64,000 bases of DNA. Origin: a virus. The stretch lies in the IMG/VR virus record IMGVR_UViG_3300050821_000642, positions 1 to 64,000 of that record; one strand, written 5' to 3'. Below, one piece after another: positions 22,690-28,922 of the stretch. The notes under the pieces are model-generated. The model saw nothing but the letters and a program-made list of their open reading frames with translations. It did not search any database and was not told the DNA's origin. The translations under genes were made by a program, and so were the position numbers. Each line of letters opens with the position of its first letter. Within the stretch, counting starts at the first letter, position 1.

Positions 22690-22848
22690 TTACTCTCTTG
22701 GGTTAGAGACAAAGCAGAATTTATGGACGATATCGCTATCGTCGCAGCGCATAGCTTCAGTCATTGCGGTGTCGGGGTCAGTAGCAGTAACCTCAATGAC
22801 TAAGATTACAACCCACTTCTGCGGTATGGGTTCGCGCTCAGTCGCCAT
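22690..22848 (-). CDS. 52-aa protein between MoxR and VWA genes
   Basis: Starts at ATG 22848 with AAGAGAG (palindrome copy 22851), overlapping the upstream gene by 11 nt. The sequence PIPQKWVVILVIEVTATDPDTAMTEAMRCDD... ends with a TAA inside the palindrome copy at 22690. Possibly a small beta-alpha protein. Unknown function. Confidence 0.55.
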   Translation of the reverse strand: MATEREPIPQKWVVILVIEVTATDPDTAMTEAMRCDDSDIVHKFCFVSNPRE

Positions 22849-23221
22849 CGTCACTCTCTTGAGTAACTACCTCAAACAGCGGGATATCCTGCTTGCCGGA
22901 TCGCGTGGCCATGCTCACGCTGATGGTCGGCGCGTTCTTCGCCAGCATGACGGTCGGGCCGTACATGTTGCGCGCGGTCTGCGTCACCATATCGATGAAC
23001 GCTTTCTTAAGCGCGTCATCGTTCACGTCGATATCCACGCTCAGTCTTGTCTCGAATACGCATCGCATCTGATCACCTCGTATGGAGCTTAGGGTTTCGG
23101 ATAGTGTGACTTCAATCGCGAGACGCCGCAGTCGCATCGAACGGTGCTTGATCTCGAATAGCTTTGGCACGGTATCGATGGGCAGCAGGTGCTTGGGGAC
23201 GCGCCGCGAGAGCGTACTCAC
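22838..23221 (-). CDS. Protein of unknown function in the MoxR-VWA block
   Basis: 127 aa from GTG 23221, which overlaps the MoxR stop (GTGA) with GAGGA upstream. Beta-rich middle (FETRLSVDIDVNDDALKKAFIDMV) and MYGPTVMLAKNAPTISVSMATRS. The palindrome copy at 22851 is translated VTQESD at the C-terminus. Co-translation suggests it works with the ATPase pair. Confidence 0.6.
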   Translation of the reverse strand: MSTLSRRVPKHLLPIDTVPKLFEIKHRSMRLRRLAIEVTLSETLSSIRGDQMRCVFETRLSVDIDVNDDALKKAFIDMVTQTARNMYGPTVMLAKNAPTISVSMATRSGKQDIPLFEVVTQESDDGD

Positions 23222-24330
23222 TTATCCTCGACCTTGTAGCGGTTGAGTACCGCAATCAGCGCCGTCTTCTTGGCGCACCACTCGGCAAAGTGCGGCTCAA
23301 ACGCCAGTTGATAGTTGCGTTGCACTGCCATACGGACGAACATAACCTGATGCTCTTCCGGCATGCGCGCCATGAACGCCAGCGCTTGCGCCGCATCCTT
23401 GGGCGTCACCCGCGCCGCGATCTTGTAGCTCAACAGCCGTTGCGCGTCGGGCTTACTCGGCAGAGTAACCGTCTTCGGGTTGGAGATGTACTCCTCGTAA
23501 GGCTTAAGCTCCTGACCCAGCCGTATCGTCTTGACCAGTTGCGCGCAGGCAGGCTTGCCAATGCCGCCGTTGATCTCTTCGATTGTGAGCGGGTCGGTCG
23601 GTATCTCGTTGGTGTCGAACGCGCTCATGAGGCTGCGCAGATGAATGTCCACCTGATGCAGGGTTCTGGGTGAACAGCGCGGGCGTTGATCCTCGGGTTG
23701 CGGCTCAAACAGAAGCTGCGGGTTTTCTTCCGCGAACTGGATCACTTCGGGCAGCACGTTGATGCTCCTGAAGTACTCGACCGTGCATTCCACGTCGTCG
23801 GTCACCTCCAGCGAGATGCGCCGCATGATCATGTGGTCAAGATCGCGCGTCGATCCTGAACGATTGGTCAGCCGGTTACCCGCGAACATCACCACCCAGC
23901 CGGGCGGCAGCTTGCGGTTGCCCAGCATCTTGCTGAGCGCGGCCTCGCCAACGATCTTCTTCTCGTCCAGCCCAAGCTTGTCGTACTCGTCAATGAGCAG
24001 GATGCCGCCGCTGAACTCATCGAGCGGCTCGCCGGTATCGTAGTCCTGATACCAATACGGCAGGGTGAACTTGGCAACATCCTGCCCCTTGGCGTCCTTG
24101 CTCGGGATCATAAACCCCATGCCGGTCATCAGGGTGAAGTTCGCGCCATTGATCAAGGCGAAGCCCCACTTGCCAGCGGGGTCAACGCGCTTCATGATCT
24201 TCTTGAAGCGACGAAAGATCGAGGTCTTGCCTCGACCGGGATCGGAGGTGATCAGATACGATGGCCCGCCATCCTCCAATGCACTGTAGTACATCGCAGG
24301 CAAGCGCGCTTCCAGTTGGTTGAGCTTCAT
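23218..24330 (-). CDS. MoxR-type AAA+ ATPase
   Basis: A 370-aa AAA+ protein: Walker A SDPGRGKTS (about 29-37), Walker B GGILLIDEYDKL (about 108), sensor 1 VVMFAGNRLTNRSG and an arginine-rich DLDHMIMRRISLEV. MoxR proteins act with VWA partners to insert cofactors or remodel complexes, and the VWA gene follows two small genes downstream. Start after GAGAG of the palindrome copy at 24338. A copy at 23453 lies inside. Confidence 0.8.
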   Translation of the reverse strand: MKLNQLEARLPAMYYSALEDGGPSYLITSDPGRGKTSIFRRFKKIMKRVDPAGKWGFALINGANFTLMTGMGFMIPSKDAKGQDVAKFTLPYWYQDYDTGEPLDEFSGGILLIDEYDKLGLDEKKIVGEAALSKMLGNRKLPPGWVVMFAGNRLTNRSGSTRDLDHMIMRRISLEVTDDVECTVEYFRSINVLPEVIQFAEENPQLLFEPQPEDQRPRCSPRTLHQVDIHLRSLMSAFDTNEIPTDPLTIEEINGGIGKPACAQLVKTIRLGQELKPYEEYISNPKTVTLPSKPDAQRLLSYKIAARVTPKDAAQALAFMARMPEEHQVMFVRMAVQRNYQLAFEPHFAEWCAKKTALIAVLNRYKVEDK

Positions 24331-24373
24331 GGGTACGTTACTCTCGTGGGTTAGGGGTTAAACACTAGAAAGT

Positions 24374-24468
24374 GCGCCCGCGTCAGGGCGCGAGCGGGGC
24401 GGCAAAGACGGGGGGCTTGTTTGTCTCTGCCGCCCCTAGACGGCTCACGCGGGGGTGCTAGAGCCGTC
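24374..24468 (-). other. Three consecutive strong hairpins upstream of the MoxR gene
   Basis: GCGCCC/GGGCGC (24374-24391) comes first. Next is a 14-bp stem, GGGGCGGCAAAGAC with GTCTCTGCCGCCCC (24396-24436, one G-U). The third is GACGGCTC/GAGCCGTC (24439-24468). The 197-nt gap (24331-24527) has no ORF. There is no U-tract after the long stem, so it looks like a structured leader, attenuator or small RNA rather than a simple terminator. Confidence 0.55.
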
Positions 24469-24527
24469 GTTAGTTTCATGCAAGTTTACATAATATCTCG
24501 TAGACCTCGCATGAATTTACGTAAAGC

Positions 24528-24794
24528 TTATGCGACCTTGCGTCCGCTGTCCTCAAAAGCGGGCTTCATGGTGCGCATGTAGCGAATGGTGTTCTCCCAC
24601 GCGACGGCGATGGCGGCTTTGTCGCCGCTATCCGCCGCCGTCTCGTAGGCGGAAATGATCCTCAACCCGGCATGGGTGAGGTTCGCGTACTTGCGTGCGT
24701 AGTCGAGTGCGCGTGGATGCAAACCCTCGCCTTCAGCCCAGCGCACGGTGCGAGCGATCAAAGCATCGCGCGCCGTGTTGCCTATGTCGTTCAT
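24528..24794 (-). CDS. Helical early protein, unknown function
   Basis: An 88-aa protein, nearly all helix and Ala-rich (ARDALIARTVRWAEGEGLHPRALDYARKYANL...). First gene after promoter P2 (24831-24859), with the palindrome copy at 24802 between promoter and start. A first early gene is often a host-takeover factor; that is inference. Confidence 0.55.
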   Translation of the reverse strand: MNDIGNTARDALIARTVRWAEGEGLHPRALDYARKYANLTHAGLRIISAYETAADSGDKAAIAVAWENTIRYMRTMKPAFEDSGRKVA

Positions 24795-24830
24795 TCGTCG
24801 GTTACTCCCTTGGGTAATGCCACGCAGGAT

Positions 24831-24859
24831 TGCATAGCATACGTGTCAACGCTTGTCAA
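24831..24859 (-). promoter_or_regulatory. Early leftward promoter P2
   Basis: On the minus strand: TTGACA (24854-24859), 17-bp spacer, TATGCA (24831-24836) with extended -10 TGC. It shares the block TACAACCTA...TTGACA...CGTTGACAC with the promoter at 14970-14998. Confidence 0.7.
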
Positions 24860-24882
24860 CACACTTATAGGTTGTACTCGCG

Positions 24883-25074
24883 TTACTCGCCTTCGTCGTG
24901 CTCGGGCGTGTCGGTTTTGTGATAGTTGGCGATGTGCCATCGCAGCCGATCCTCATCGCTGAGTGGGATGGCGCAGCAGCAAACCACGCTGTCGTCCAGC
25001 TTGCACGCTTCGCGCAGCGCGCCCTCGTGGTCGTCGGCCTCCACCTCAACGGTGAGCGTCACTTGCCATAGCAT
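24883..25074 (-). CDS. Small acidic protein, unknown function
   Basis: 63 aa from ATG 25074 (one nt after the upstream TAA, GGA 9 nt before). Beta-alpha start (MLWQVTLTVEVEADDHEGAL), a CCC run, and an acidic His-rich tail. Function unknown. Confidence 0.5.
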   Translation of the reverse strand: MLWQVTLTVEVEADDHEGALREACKLDDSVVCCCAIPLSDEDRLRWHIANYHKTDTPEHDEGE

Positions 25075-25075
25075 C

Positions 25076-25300
25076 TTATTTGTCCAATGCGTTCGGCACG
25101 CCGCACGCGGCGACAAACTTACCTTTGCTGAACTTGGGGTTGTCGGCAGCGAGCGCTTCAACCACTGCGATCACGCAGTCTTTCCACATGCCGTACGCTT
25201 CGCTGTGGTATGTGTAGTCCATATGCTTCATGTCGCCCGCGTACACTGGCTTCTTCGCTTTAAGCGCCAACGCCAGCGCGATGTAGTCTTTCTTGGTCAT
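25076..25300 (-). CDS. Small protein, unknown function
   Basis: 74 aa from ATG 25300 (SD GGAGC), overlapping the upstream TGA (ATGA). TKKDYIALALALKAKKPVYA then aromatic-rich MDYTYHSEAYGMWKDCV and KGKFVAACG. The start ('DYIALALAL' and so on) resembles small early proteins of other phages that I cannot name. Confidence 0.55.
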   Translation of the reverse strand: MTKKDYIALALALKAKKPVYAGDMKHMDYTYHSEAYGMWKDCVIAVVEALAADNPKFSKGKFVAACGVPNALDK

Positions 25301-25527
25301 CGCTTCTTGCTCCACTTCAGAGTTGGGTACAGCTTGAGCGCTCCCGCGCGTGCAGCTTTCACGGTCGTCACGTGCATCCACAACTCGTCATAGATGCGGC
25401 CCGACTTGGTGAACTTGAGAGTGACGAGGTACACGCCCTTGCGCTGCCGCTCGACCGTGGCCGTCATCGGCATGTCGTCCGGTCGTCTAACCGGCATGCG
25501 ATTGAAGATGTGCATTGGGGCGCGCAT
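25297..25527 (-). CDS. Small basic protein, unknown function
   Basis: A 76-aa beta-rich basic protein (MTATVERQRKGVYLVTLKFTKSGRIYDELWMHV). Start after GAGAG in the palindrome copy at 25529. Possibly nucleic-acid-binding from its charge. Unrecognised. Confidence 0.55.
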   Translation of the reverse strand: MRAPMHIFNRMPVRRPDDMPMTATVERQRKGVYLVTLKFTKSGRIYDELWMHVTTVKAARAGALKLYPTLKWSKKR

Positions 25528-25836
25528 GGTACTCTCGTGGGTTAGAAGGAAAGTGGCAGACTATCTCCGGTCTGCCAGCGGCCTGTTTGTCGTACAGGTG
25601 GAACGCCCTTGTGCGGCTAGGGGAGCCAGCTTGTTAACGACGTTGCGTTGTCGCGCCTTCCGGCAATGAATGGTTGCAAACGCGCATTGCGCACGGAGCG
25701 CAAGTCTTGCGAGTGAACCGTTACTCTGTTGAGTGACTTGTCTACTTGCGGCAAGTAGATATGGGGCCGCTATGAAGAGGCGCGTACGCCGTCAACGTTT
25801 CATTTTAGCACGCGCGTTGTTGATAGTTGTGGTCAC
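25528..25836. other. Non-coding gap with hairpins and palindrome copies
   Basis: No convincing ORF. Contains hairpins TGGCAGAC/GTCTGCCA (25554-25577), CCTGT/ACAGG (25582-25598) and CTACTTG-CGG-CAAGTAG (25742-25758), palindrome copies at 25529 and 25721, and TGATAGTTG at 25821. Read leftward it is a structured leader of the 25297-25527 gene; I see no clear promoter in it. Confidence 0.5.
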
Positions 25837-25873
25837 AAAAAGCGGCGGCACCAAGTTAATGATACCGCCGCCA
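25837..25873 (-). terminator. Leftward intrinsic terminator
   Basis: Read leftward: GCGGCGG (25865-25871) pairs with CCGCCGC (25842-25848), extended by two more pairs, followed by UUUUU (25837-25841). It closes the transcript of the 25925-26890 gene. Confidence 0.8.
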
Positions 25874-25924
25874 AGCCCCGCGTCACTGGGGAGGGACGCG
25901 AGGTTACCTTTGTGGGTAAGAAGG

Positions 25925-26890
25925 CTAAGCCGCCTTCTTACCCTTGTTCGCCGCGCGCTCCTCGGCCTCGCGCCGCTTCTGCTCGGCCTCGGCCATCTCC
26001 TTGTCGAACGCGGCCTGCGCCTCGGGCGACGCATCGCCCAACGCCCGGTAGAGCGCGTCGATAGCGTCATCGAGGTTTTTGCTGACCAAGGGAGCGCGGT
26101 AGTTTTTGTCGCTGTGGCTACCCTTCTGCGCGCTAAGCGCCGCATCGAGCGCCTGCCGCACTTTTGTCGCCGCCGTGGTCGGACCCGACTCGGTGACATC
26201 GCGAGCGATATGCTTGTGCATCTGCTCGTCGGTCATCGGTTGCCCCGCGTACTTCTCGCGAAGCTGCTCGGTGACGATGGACCCCAACACCGTGTAGGTT
26301 GACCCTTTCATCACCGCCTTGGGATTAGCAGCCTTGGCGGTGAGGTGGACGCCAATGGCGCGTGAGACGATATCGACCGCCTCCTCCATGCCATTGCCCA
26401 ACTTGATGAAAGTGCGCACCTTGCTCACCTGCTGAGTGAGCGACTCGGGGTCGCCGCCCACCTCGTCGTCGGGGATCAATCCGGCATCGGTGGTGGCGCG
26501 CTTGTCAGCCCGCGCCTTGAAGGTCTTGTACAACTCTTCCGCGTCCGACTCGCCAACCGTACGGTTGACAGCGGCCTCGGTGACCTCCTGCGCCAACTCG
26601 ATCATGCTGGTTTTGCCAGCGCCGTACGCCTCGCCGATCTCGCCGATCTTGCTCATCAGCTTGCGGCGCTGCCGGTTTTTGGCGCGCTTCTCGTCGGCCT
26701 CGTTGACGTTGACGCCTGCGGCCTCCTGATCGGCCTCGGCTTGCGCCTGCTCACTCTCCTGAGTGACTTCGTTCTCGGGCGCAACCGCGTTCGGATCAGC
26801 AGCACTCCACTCCTGATCCACAACCGCTTCGGGATTGTTCTCGTCCTCGATCTCAACCTCGTTGCCGGTCGCCAATGCTTTCTTAACCAT
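25925..26890 (-). CDS. Acidic, charged early protein, unknown function
   Basis: 321 aa from ATG 26890 (SD GAGG); 14 extra residues are possible upstream. A disordered acidic N-terminus (about 1-75) contains a palindrome copy (26751) translated EVTQESEQ. A helical core (about 80-290) and a Lys/Glu-rich coiled tail ending ANKGKKAA follow. It has its own promoter (26975-27003) and terminator, so is made as a single strong early message. Possible scaffold or nucleoprotein; no motif identified. Confidence 0.6.
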   Translation of the reverse strand: MVKKALATGNEVEIEDENNPEAVVDQEWSAADPNAVAPENEVTQESEQAQAEADQEAAGVNVNEADEKRAKNRQRRKLMSKIGEIGEAYGAGKTSMIELAQEVTEAAVNRTVGESDAEELYKTFKARADKRATTDAGLIPDDEVGGDPESLTQQVSKVRTFIKLGNGMEEAVDIVSRAIGVHLTAKAANPKAVMKGSTYTVLGSIVTEQLREKYAGQPMTDEQMHKHIARDVTESGPTTAATKVRQALDAALSAQKGSHSDKNYRAPLVSKNLDDAIDALYRALGDASPEAQAAFDKEMAEAEQKRREAEERAANKGKKAA

Positions 26891-26974
26891 ACGGAACACC
26901 TCATGCTTTCTGTGACTGTAAACGCTCGTCACCAGCGATCCATAACCAGATTGTTAATATCCGGCAGTGGGAAG

Positions 26975-27003
26975 AGTAAAGCATACGCGCGCACGCATGT
27001 CAA
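26975..27003 (-). promoter_or_regulatory. Early leftward promoter P3
   Basis: On the minus strand: TTGACA (26998-27003), 17-bp spacer, TTTACT (26975-26980) preceded by TGC. The GTATGCT before the -10 matches P2. The rest of the 180-nt gap (26891-27070) holds TGATAGTTG at 27043 and no gene. Confidence 0.6.
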
Positions 27004-27070
27004 GCGGATATTGTTACACACGTTGACACACGTGTGGCGTGTTGATAGTTGTTGGTGCGCGCTGTGGTTG

Positions 27071-27319
27071 CTACGAGCCACCACCGGCATACTCATCGAC
27101 AAGGCAGTCGTAGCAGAACGTTTCGTACGGCCCGTTGGTATTCATGCCGGGCTTGAACTCGGACTGACATAGCGCGGCATAGAGGTTAGACCATTGCCCA
27201 CTATGGTAGTGGCACGCAAACCAATAGATCGCCTCCTCGATATCGAAGCGAATGTCCTCGCTGCCCGCGCATGTCTTGGCGAGGAAGTCAAACATCTCTT
27301 GATGCGTTGGATCACGCAT
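27071..27319 (-). CDS. Small acidic Cys/His-containing protein
   Basis: An 82-aa protein (HQEMFDFLAKTC... IYWFACHYHSGQWSNLYAALCQSEF... FCYDCLVDEYAGG). The several Cys and His may bind metal. Start after AGGAGAG of the palindrome copy at 27322. Function unknown. Confidence 0.6.
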   Translation of the reverse strand: MRDPTHQEMFDFLAKTCAGSEDIRFDIEEAIYWFACHYHSGQWSNLYAALCQSEFKPGMNTNGPYETFCYDCLVDEYAGGGS

Positions 27320-27523
27320 AGTTACTCTCCTGAGTTAACTCACTACTGATAGCGCCCATTCGACTGCTCGTGCCGACGTGGACGCTATCAATGCTGAGTT
27401 ACGCTCTTGCTGTCGCGCCAGTGTTTAGCTGGCGAGGTGCATGGTCGCCTCCTGTGTTGGCGCTGCACTCGTTGATTGATTTCAGAGCGCAGGTTGTTAG
27501 CGCGTCGGTCTATCGCGCGGCCC
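27320..27523. other. Short non-coding gap
   Basis: Beyond the palindrome copy at 27322 I see no gene. On the minus strand AGGAGG stands 4 nt before an ATG with only five codons (27430 region), too short to call. Nothing else recognised. Confidence 0.4.
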
Positions 27524-27742
27524 TTATACGAGATACGACAAGCGCTTGCAGTGCTGCCAGTCCACCGCCCATAGCTTGACGCGCCGGGCGTTGTGCGGCA
27601 GCGCATCGAGCTTCACATAGGCATAAGCAGCGATGCCAGTCTTGCCGCCGCGCTTGGAGGTGACGACGCCATAACGCGCGCCGCGCATCCACCAATCGTA
27701 GTGAACGGGTAACTCAATGCGGTCGCCAACGTTGATATGCAT
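27524..27742 (-). CDS. Small SH3-like protein, unknown function
   Basis: A 72-aa protein, MHINVGDRIELPVHYDWWMR...RYGVVTSKRGGKTGIAAYAYVKLD: a short beta-barrel pattern typical of small phage proteins that bind nucleic acid or host enzymes. SD AGGAGAA. No named family. Confidence 0.55.
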   Translation of the reverse strand: MHINVGDRIELPVHYDWWMRGARYGVVTSKRGGKTGIAAYAYVKLDALPHNARRVKLWAVDWQHCKRLSYLV

Positions 27743-27774
27743 TGTGTGTTGTTCTCCTATTGTACGCGCCGTGC

Positions 27775-27792
27775 GGGAGATATATATCTCCC
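27775..27792. repeat. 18-bp perfect palindrome GGGAGATATATATCTCCC
   Basis: Perfectly self-complementary, in the gap between two leftward genes. It can form a hairpin; no U-tract follows, so an operator or RNA-processing site is as likely as a terminator. Confidence 0.6.
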
Positions 27793-27806
27793 CGCCGGTG
27801 AGTGAA

Positions 27807-27995
27807 TTACTCAGGTGAGTAAGTGAGTAGGAGTTGCGAGTGCGCGTGGTTACCGCGCTTCGATTGCCGCCGTGATCCGGCAGGAGAGAGTGGACGATAG
27901 GCGCGGCTGACGCACCACATGAAGGTGAGGCGACCGATCTTAACGAAGCGAAGTCCGCCTACCTTGCGATATGAGATGTTAAACGGTTGGGCCAC
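27807..27995 (-). CDS. Small basic conserved phage protein
   Basis: 62 aa from GTG 27995 with a strong SD (GGAGAGGA, 6 nt). MAQPFNISYRKVGGLRFVKI continues GRLTFMWCVSRAYRPL, resembling small basic proteins of other phages with unknown role. It overlaps the upstream gene end. The TAA is part of the palindrome copy at 27807. Longer in-frame starts would lie inside the neighbour. Confidence 0.6.
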   Translation of the reverse strand: MAQPFNISYRKVGGLRFVKIGRLTFMWCVSRAYRPLSPAGSRRQSKRGNHAHSQLLLTYSPE

Positions 27996-28161
27996 CGATA
28001 ATTCCTCTCCATGCTTTGAGTAAGTCTTGAACCAGTTGAGCAGCAGCGGCGCGCTGTGTTGGCGTGCCATGCTGCTCAGCCCACGCTTGAAGGCCATTGG
28101 CATTGGCGATCATGCGGTTGAGCAGCTTATATTGATAGTCTCTGCTGTAAGTCTTGTTCAC
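27979..28161 (-). CDS. Small helical protein, unknown function
   Basis: 60 aa from GTG 28161 (SD AGGAG). Helical (YQYKLLNRMIANANGLQAWAEQHGTPTQRAAAAQLVQDLLKAW). First gene left of the large palindrome at 28173-28239 and of the TATAAT box within it, so probably an immediate-early gene. Confidence 0.6.
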   Translation of the reverse strand: MNKTYSRDYQYKLLNRMIANANGLQAWAEQHGTPTQRAAAAQLVQDLLKAWRGIIGGPTV

Positions 28162-28172
28162 ACGACACTCCT

Positions 28173-28239
28173 ATATCAATGGGTTAGCTAATTCAGTTAA
28201 TGTAGTTCGTATGAACACTGAATTATAACCCATTGATAT
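28173..28239. repeat. Long interrupted palindrome with embedded TATAAT
   Basis: Arms ATATCAATGGGTTA (28173-28186) and TAACCCATTGATAT (28226-28239) are perfect. Inside them TAATTCAGT (28189-28197) pairs with ACTGAATTA (28217-28225), and GTTC-GTAT-GAAC forms the tip: 23 bp of stem in two parts, then a bulge. The right arm contains TATAAT on the minus strand (28223-28228) about 60 nt before the GTG at 28161. Likely a regulatory or replication-origin structure. Confidence 0.75.
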
Positions 28240-28497
28240 CGTTAGCTTTATGAATTACACAGGGCTATATTCATATTCATATTGGCGAAGTGTGGGCTAT
28301 AGGTCACTCATGAGAGTAAAACGGCCCATAGTGCAAACTTTCTTTTTCAAAAAATTCTCTACAGGAGCCTTATTATTATTATGAATTATGAATTACACTA
28401 TATAGTGTACTCAAACCTATGATAACACCCTGATTTTACTAACTTTTTCGCCCTGCCGGATATTCATAAGCGTCCGGGGGAAGAATAGCATGAATAA
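28240..28497. other. AT-rich non-coding region, candidate replication origin
   Basis: Much AT-richer than the rest of the window. Contains TATGAATTACAC twice (28249-28260 and 28387-28398), the 16-bp perfect palindrome TACACTATATAGTGTA (28394-28409), TATTCATATTCATATT, and a palindrome copy at 28304. It lies where leftward early and rightward late transcription diverge. No gene seen. Origin function is inference from composition and repeats. Confidence 0.45.
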
Positions 28498-28517
28498 GGT
28501 TACTCACGTGAGTAACC
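28498..28517. repeat. Perfect 20-bp copy of the dispersed palindrome
   Basis: GGTTACTCACGTGAGTAACC, fully symmetric. It is one of two perfect copies in the control region and probably shows the ideal binding site. Confidence 0.9.
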
Positions 28518-28537
28518 CCCCAAAGCGCGCAAATTCA

Positions 28538-28555
28538 CTTACTCACGTGAGTAAG
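28538..28555. repeat. Perfect 18-bp copy of the dispersed palindrome
   Basis: CTTACTCACGTGAGTAAG, fully symmetric, with its centre 39 bp from that of the copy at 28498-28517. A tiny minus-strand ORF (28535-28618, 27 codons) reads through it as LTHVSK. Confidence 0.9.
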
Positions 28556-28570
28556 CGCGTCTAACCACCG

Positions 28571-28594
28571 TTGGAGCGCATCGTAGCGCTCCAA
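28571..28594. other. Perfect 9-bp hairpin TTGGAGCGC-N6-GCGCTCCAA
   Basis: Perfect stem with loop ATCGTA, just left of the 28618-28836 gene. Read leftward it could end or attenuate that gene's message, though no U-tract follows. It also lies within the 27-codon ORF, weakening that ORF. Confidence 0.5.
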
Positions 28595-28617
28595 CTCTTG
28601 TTCTGTGCGGTCGTCCA

Positions 28618-28836
28618 TCACTTGAAGCTCACGCGCCGCACCATGCGCGCACCCGACTTCACGAGCTTGCGCTTTGGCGCGTTCACGTCAATCGTCTGGA
28701 CAATCCCGACGATACGATCTTTCGTCGGCGCGGCCATTGTGCGAAGCATCAAGGGCGCACCTTCAGCGCGACCCAGCGACCGCTCGTAGTTACGGGCAAT
28801 CGTAAAGGCGCGCTGCTGTTGCTTGTAGTAGTTCAT
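28618..28836 (-). CDS. Small basic protein, unknown function
   Basis: 72 aa from ATG 28836 with SD AAGGAGA. MNYYKQQQRAFTIARNYERS then PTKDRIVGIVQTIDVNAPKRKLVKSG: basic, with a beta-rich C-terminal half. It is alone in the control region, which suggests a regulatory or origin-linked role; that is inference only. Confidence 0.6.
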   Translation of the reverse strand: MNYYKQQQRAFTIARNYERSLGRAEGAPLMLRTMAAPTKDRIVGIVQTIDVNAPKRKLVKSGARMVRRVSFK

Positions 28837-28845
28837 AGTTTTTCT

Positions 28846-28907
28846 CCTTAGCACGTCAAAGCTCACTCTCAAGATCACTCAAGATAGTAAGTTTTGACAT
28901 GCTAAGG
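28846..28907. repeat. 15-bp inverted repeat around a degenerate palindrome
   Basis: CCTTAGCACGTCAAA (28846-28860) and TTTGACATGCTAAGG (28893-28907) are complementary apart from one position, with a 32-bp spacer that includes the weak copy at 28875. The left arm carries the SD of the leftward gene; the right arm carries a rightward TTGACA. It looks like a divergent control site. Confidence 0.65.
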
Positions 28908-28922
28908 TCCGGGCATTATGGT
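28894..28922 (+). promoter_or_regulatory. Possible rightward promoter
   Basis: TTGACA (28894-28899), 17 bp, TATGGT (28917-28922). No gene starts nearby on this strand; a hairpin CCGGGC/GCCCGG follows at once, so it may make a short RNA or serve late genes after antitermination. Confidence 0.45.

Larger units (their letters stand above)
8161..27051 (-). repeat. Dispersed asymmetric motif TGATAGTTG (CAACTATCA on the early coding strand)
   Basis: Eight exact copies of this 9-mer begin at 8161, 15410, 18492, 20826, 23309, 24920, 25821 and 27043. All have the same orientation, and all lie in the leftward-transcribed early region; I noticed none in the late region. Six are in coding sequence in differing peptide contexts and two are in non-coding gaps. 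Chance would give well under one copy on both strands of this region. Role unknown. Confidence 0.6.

Noticed and set aside
27388-27606. 72-codon minus-strand frame overlapping the small SH3-like gene
   Set aside because: Out of frame with the better supported gene at 27524-27742, Arg-rich and lacking an SD.
28535-28618. 27-codon minus-strand frame reading through a perfect palindrome
   Set aside because: Coupled by TGATG to the upstream gene, but very short, with no SD and containing a 9-bp hairpin; left as a note only.
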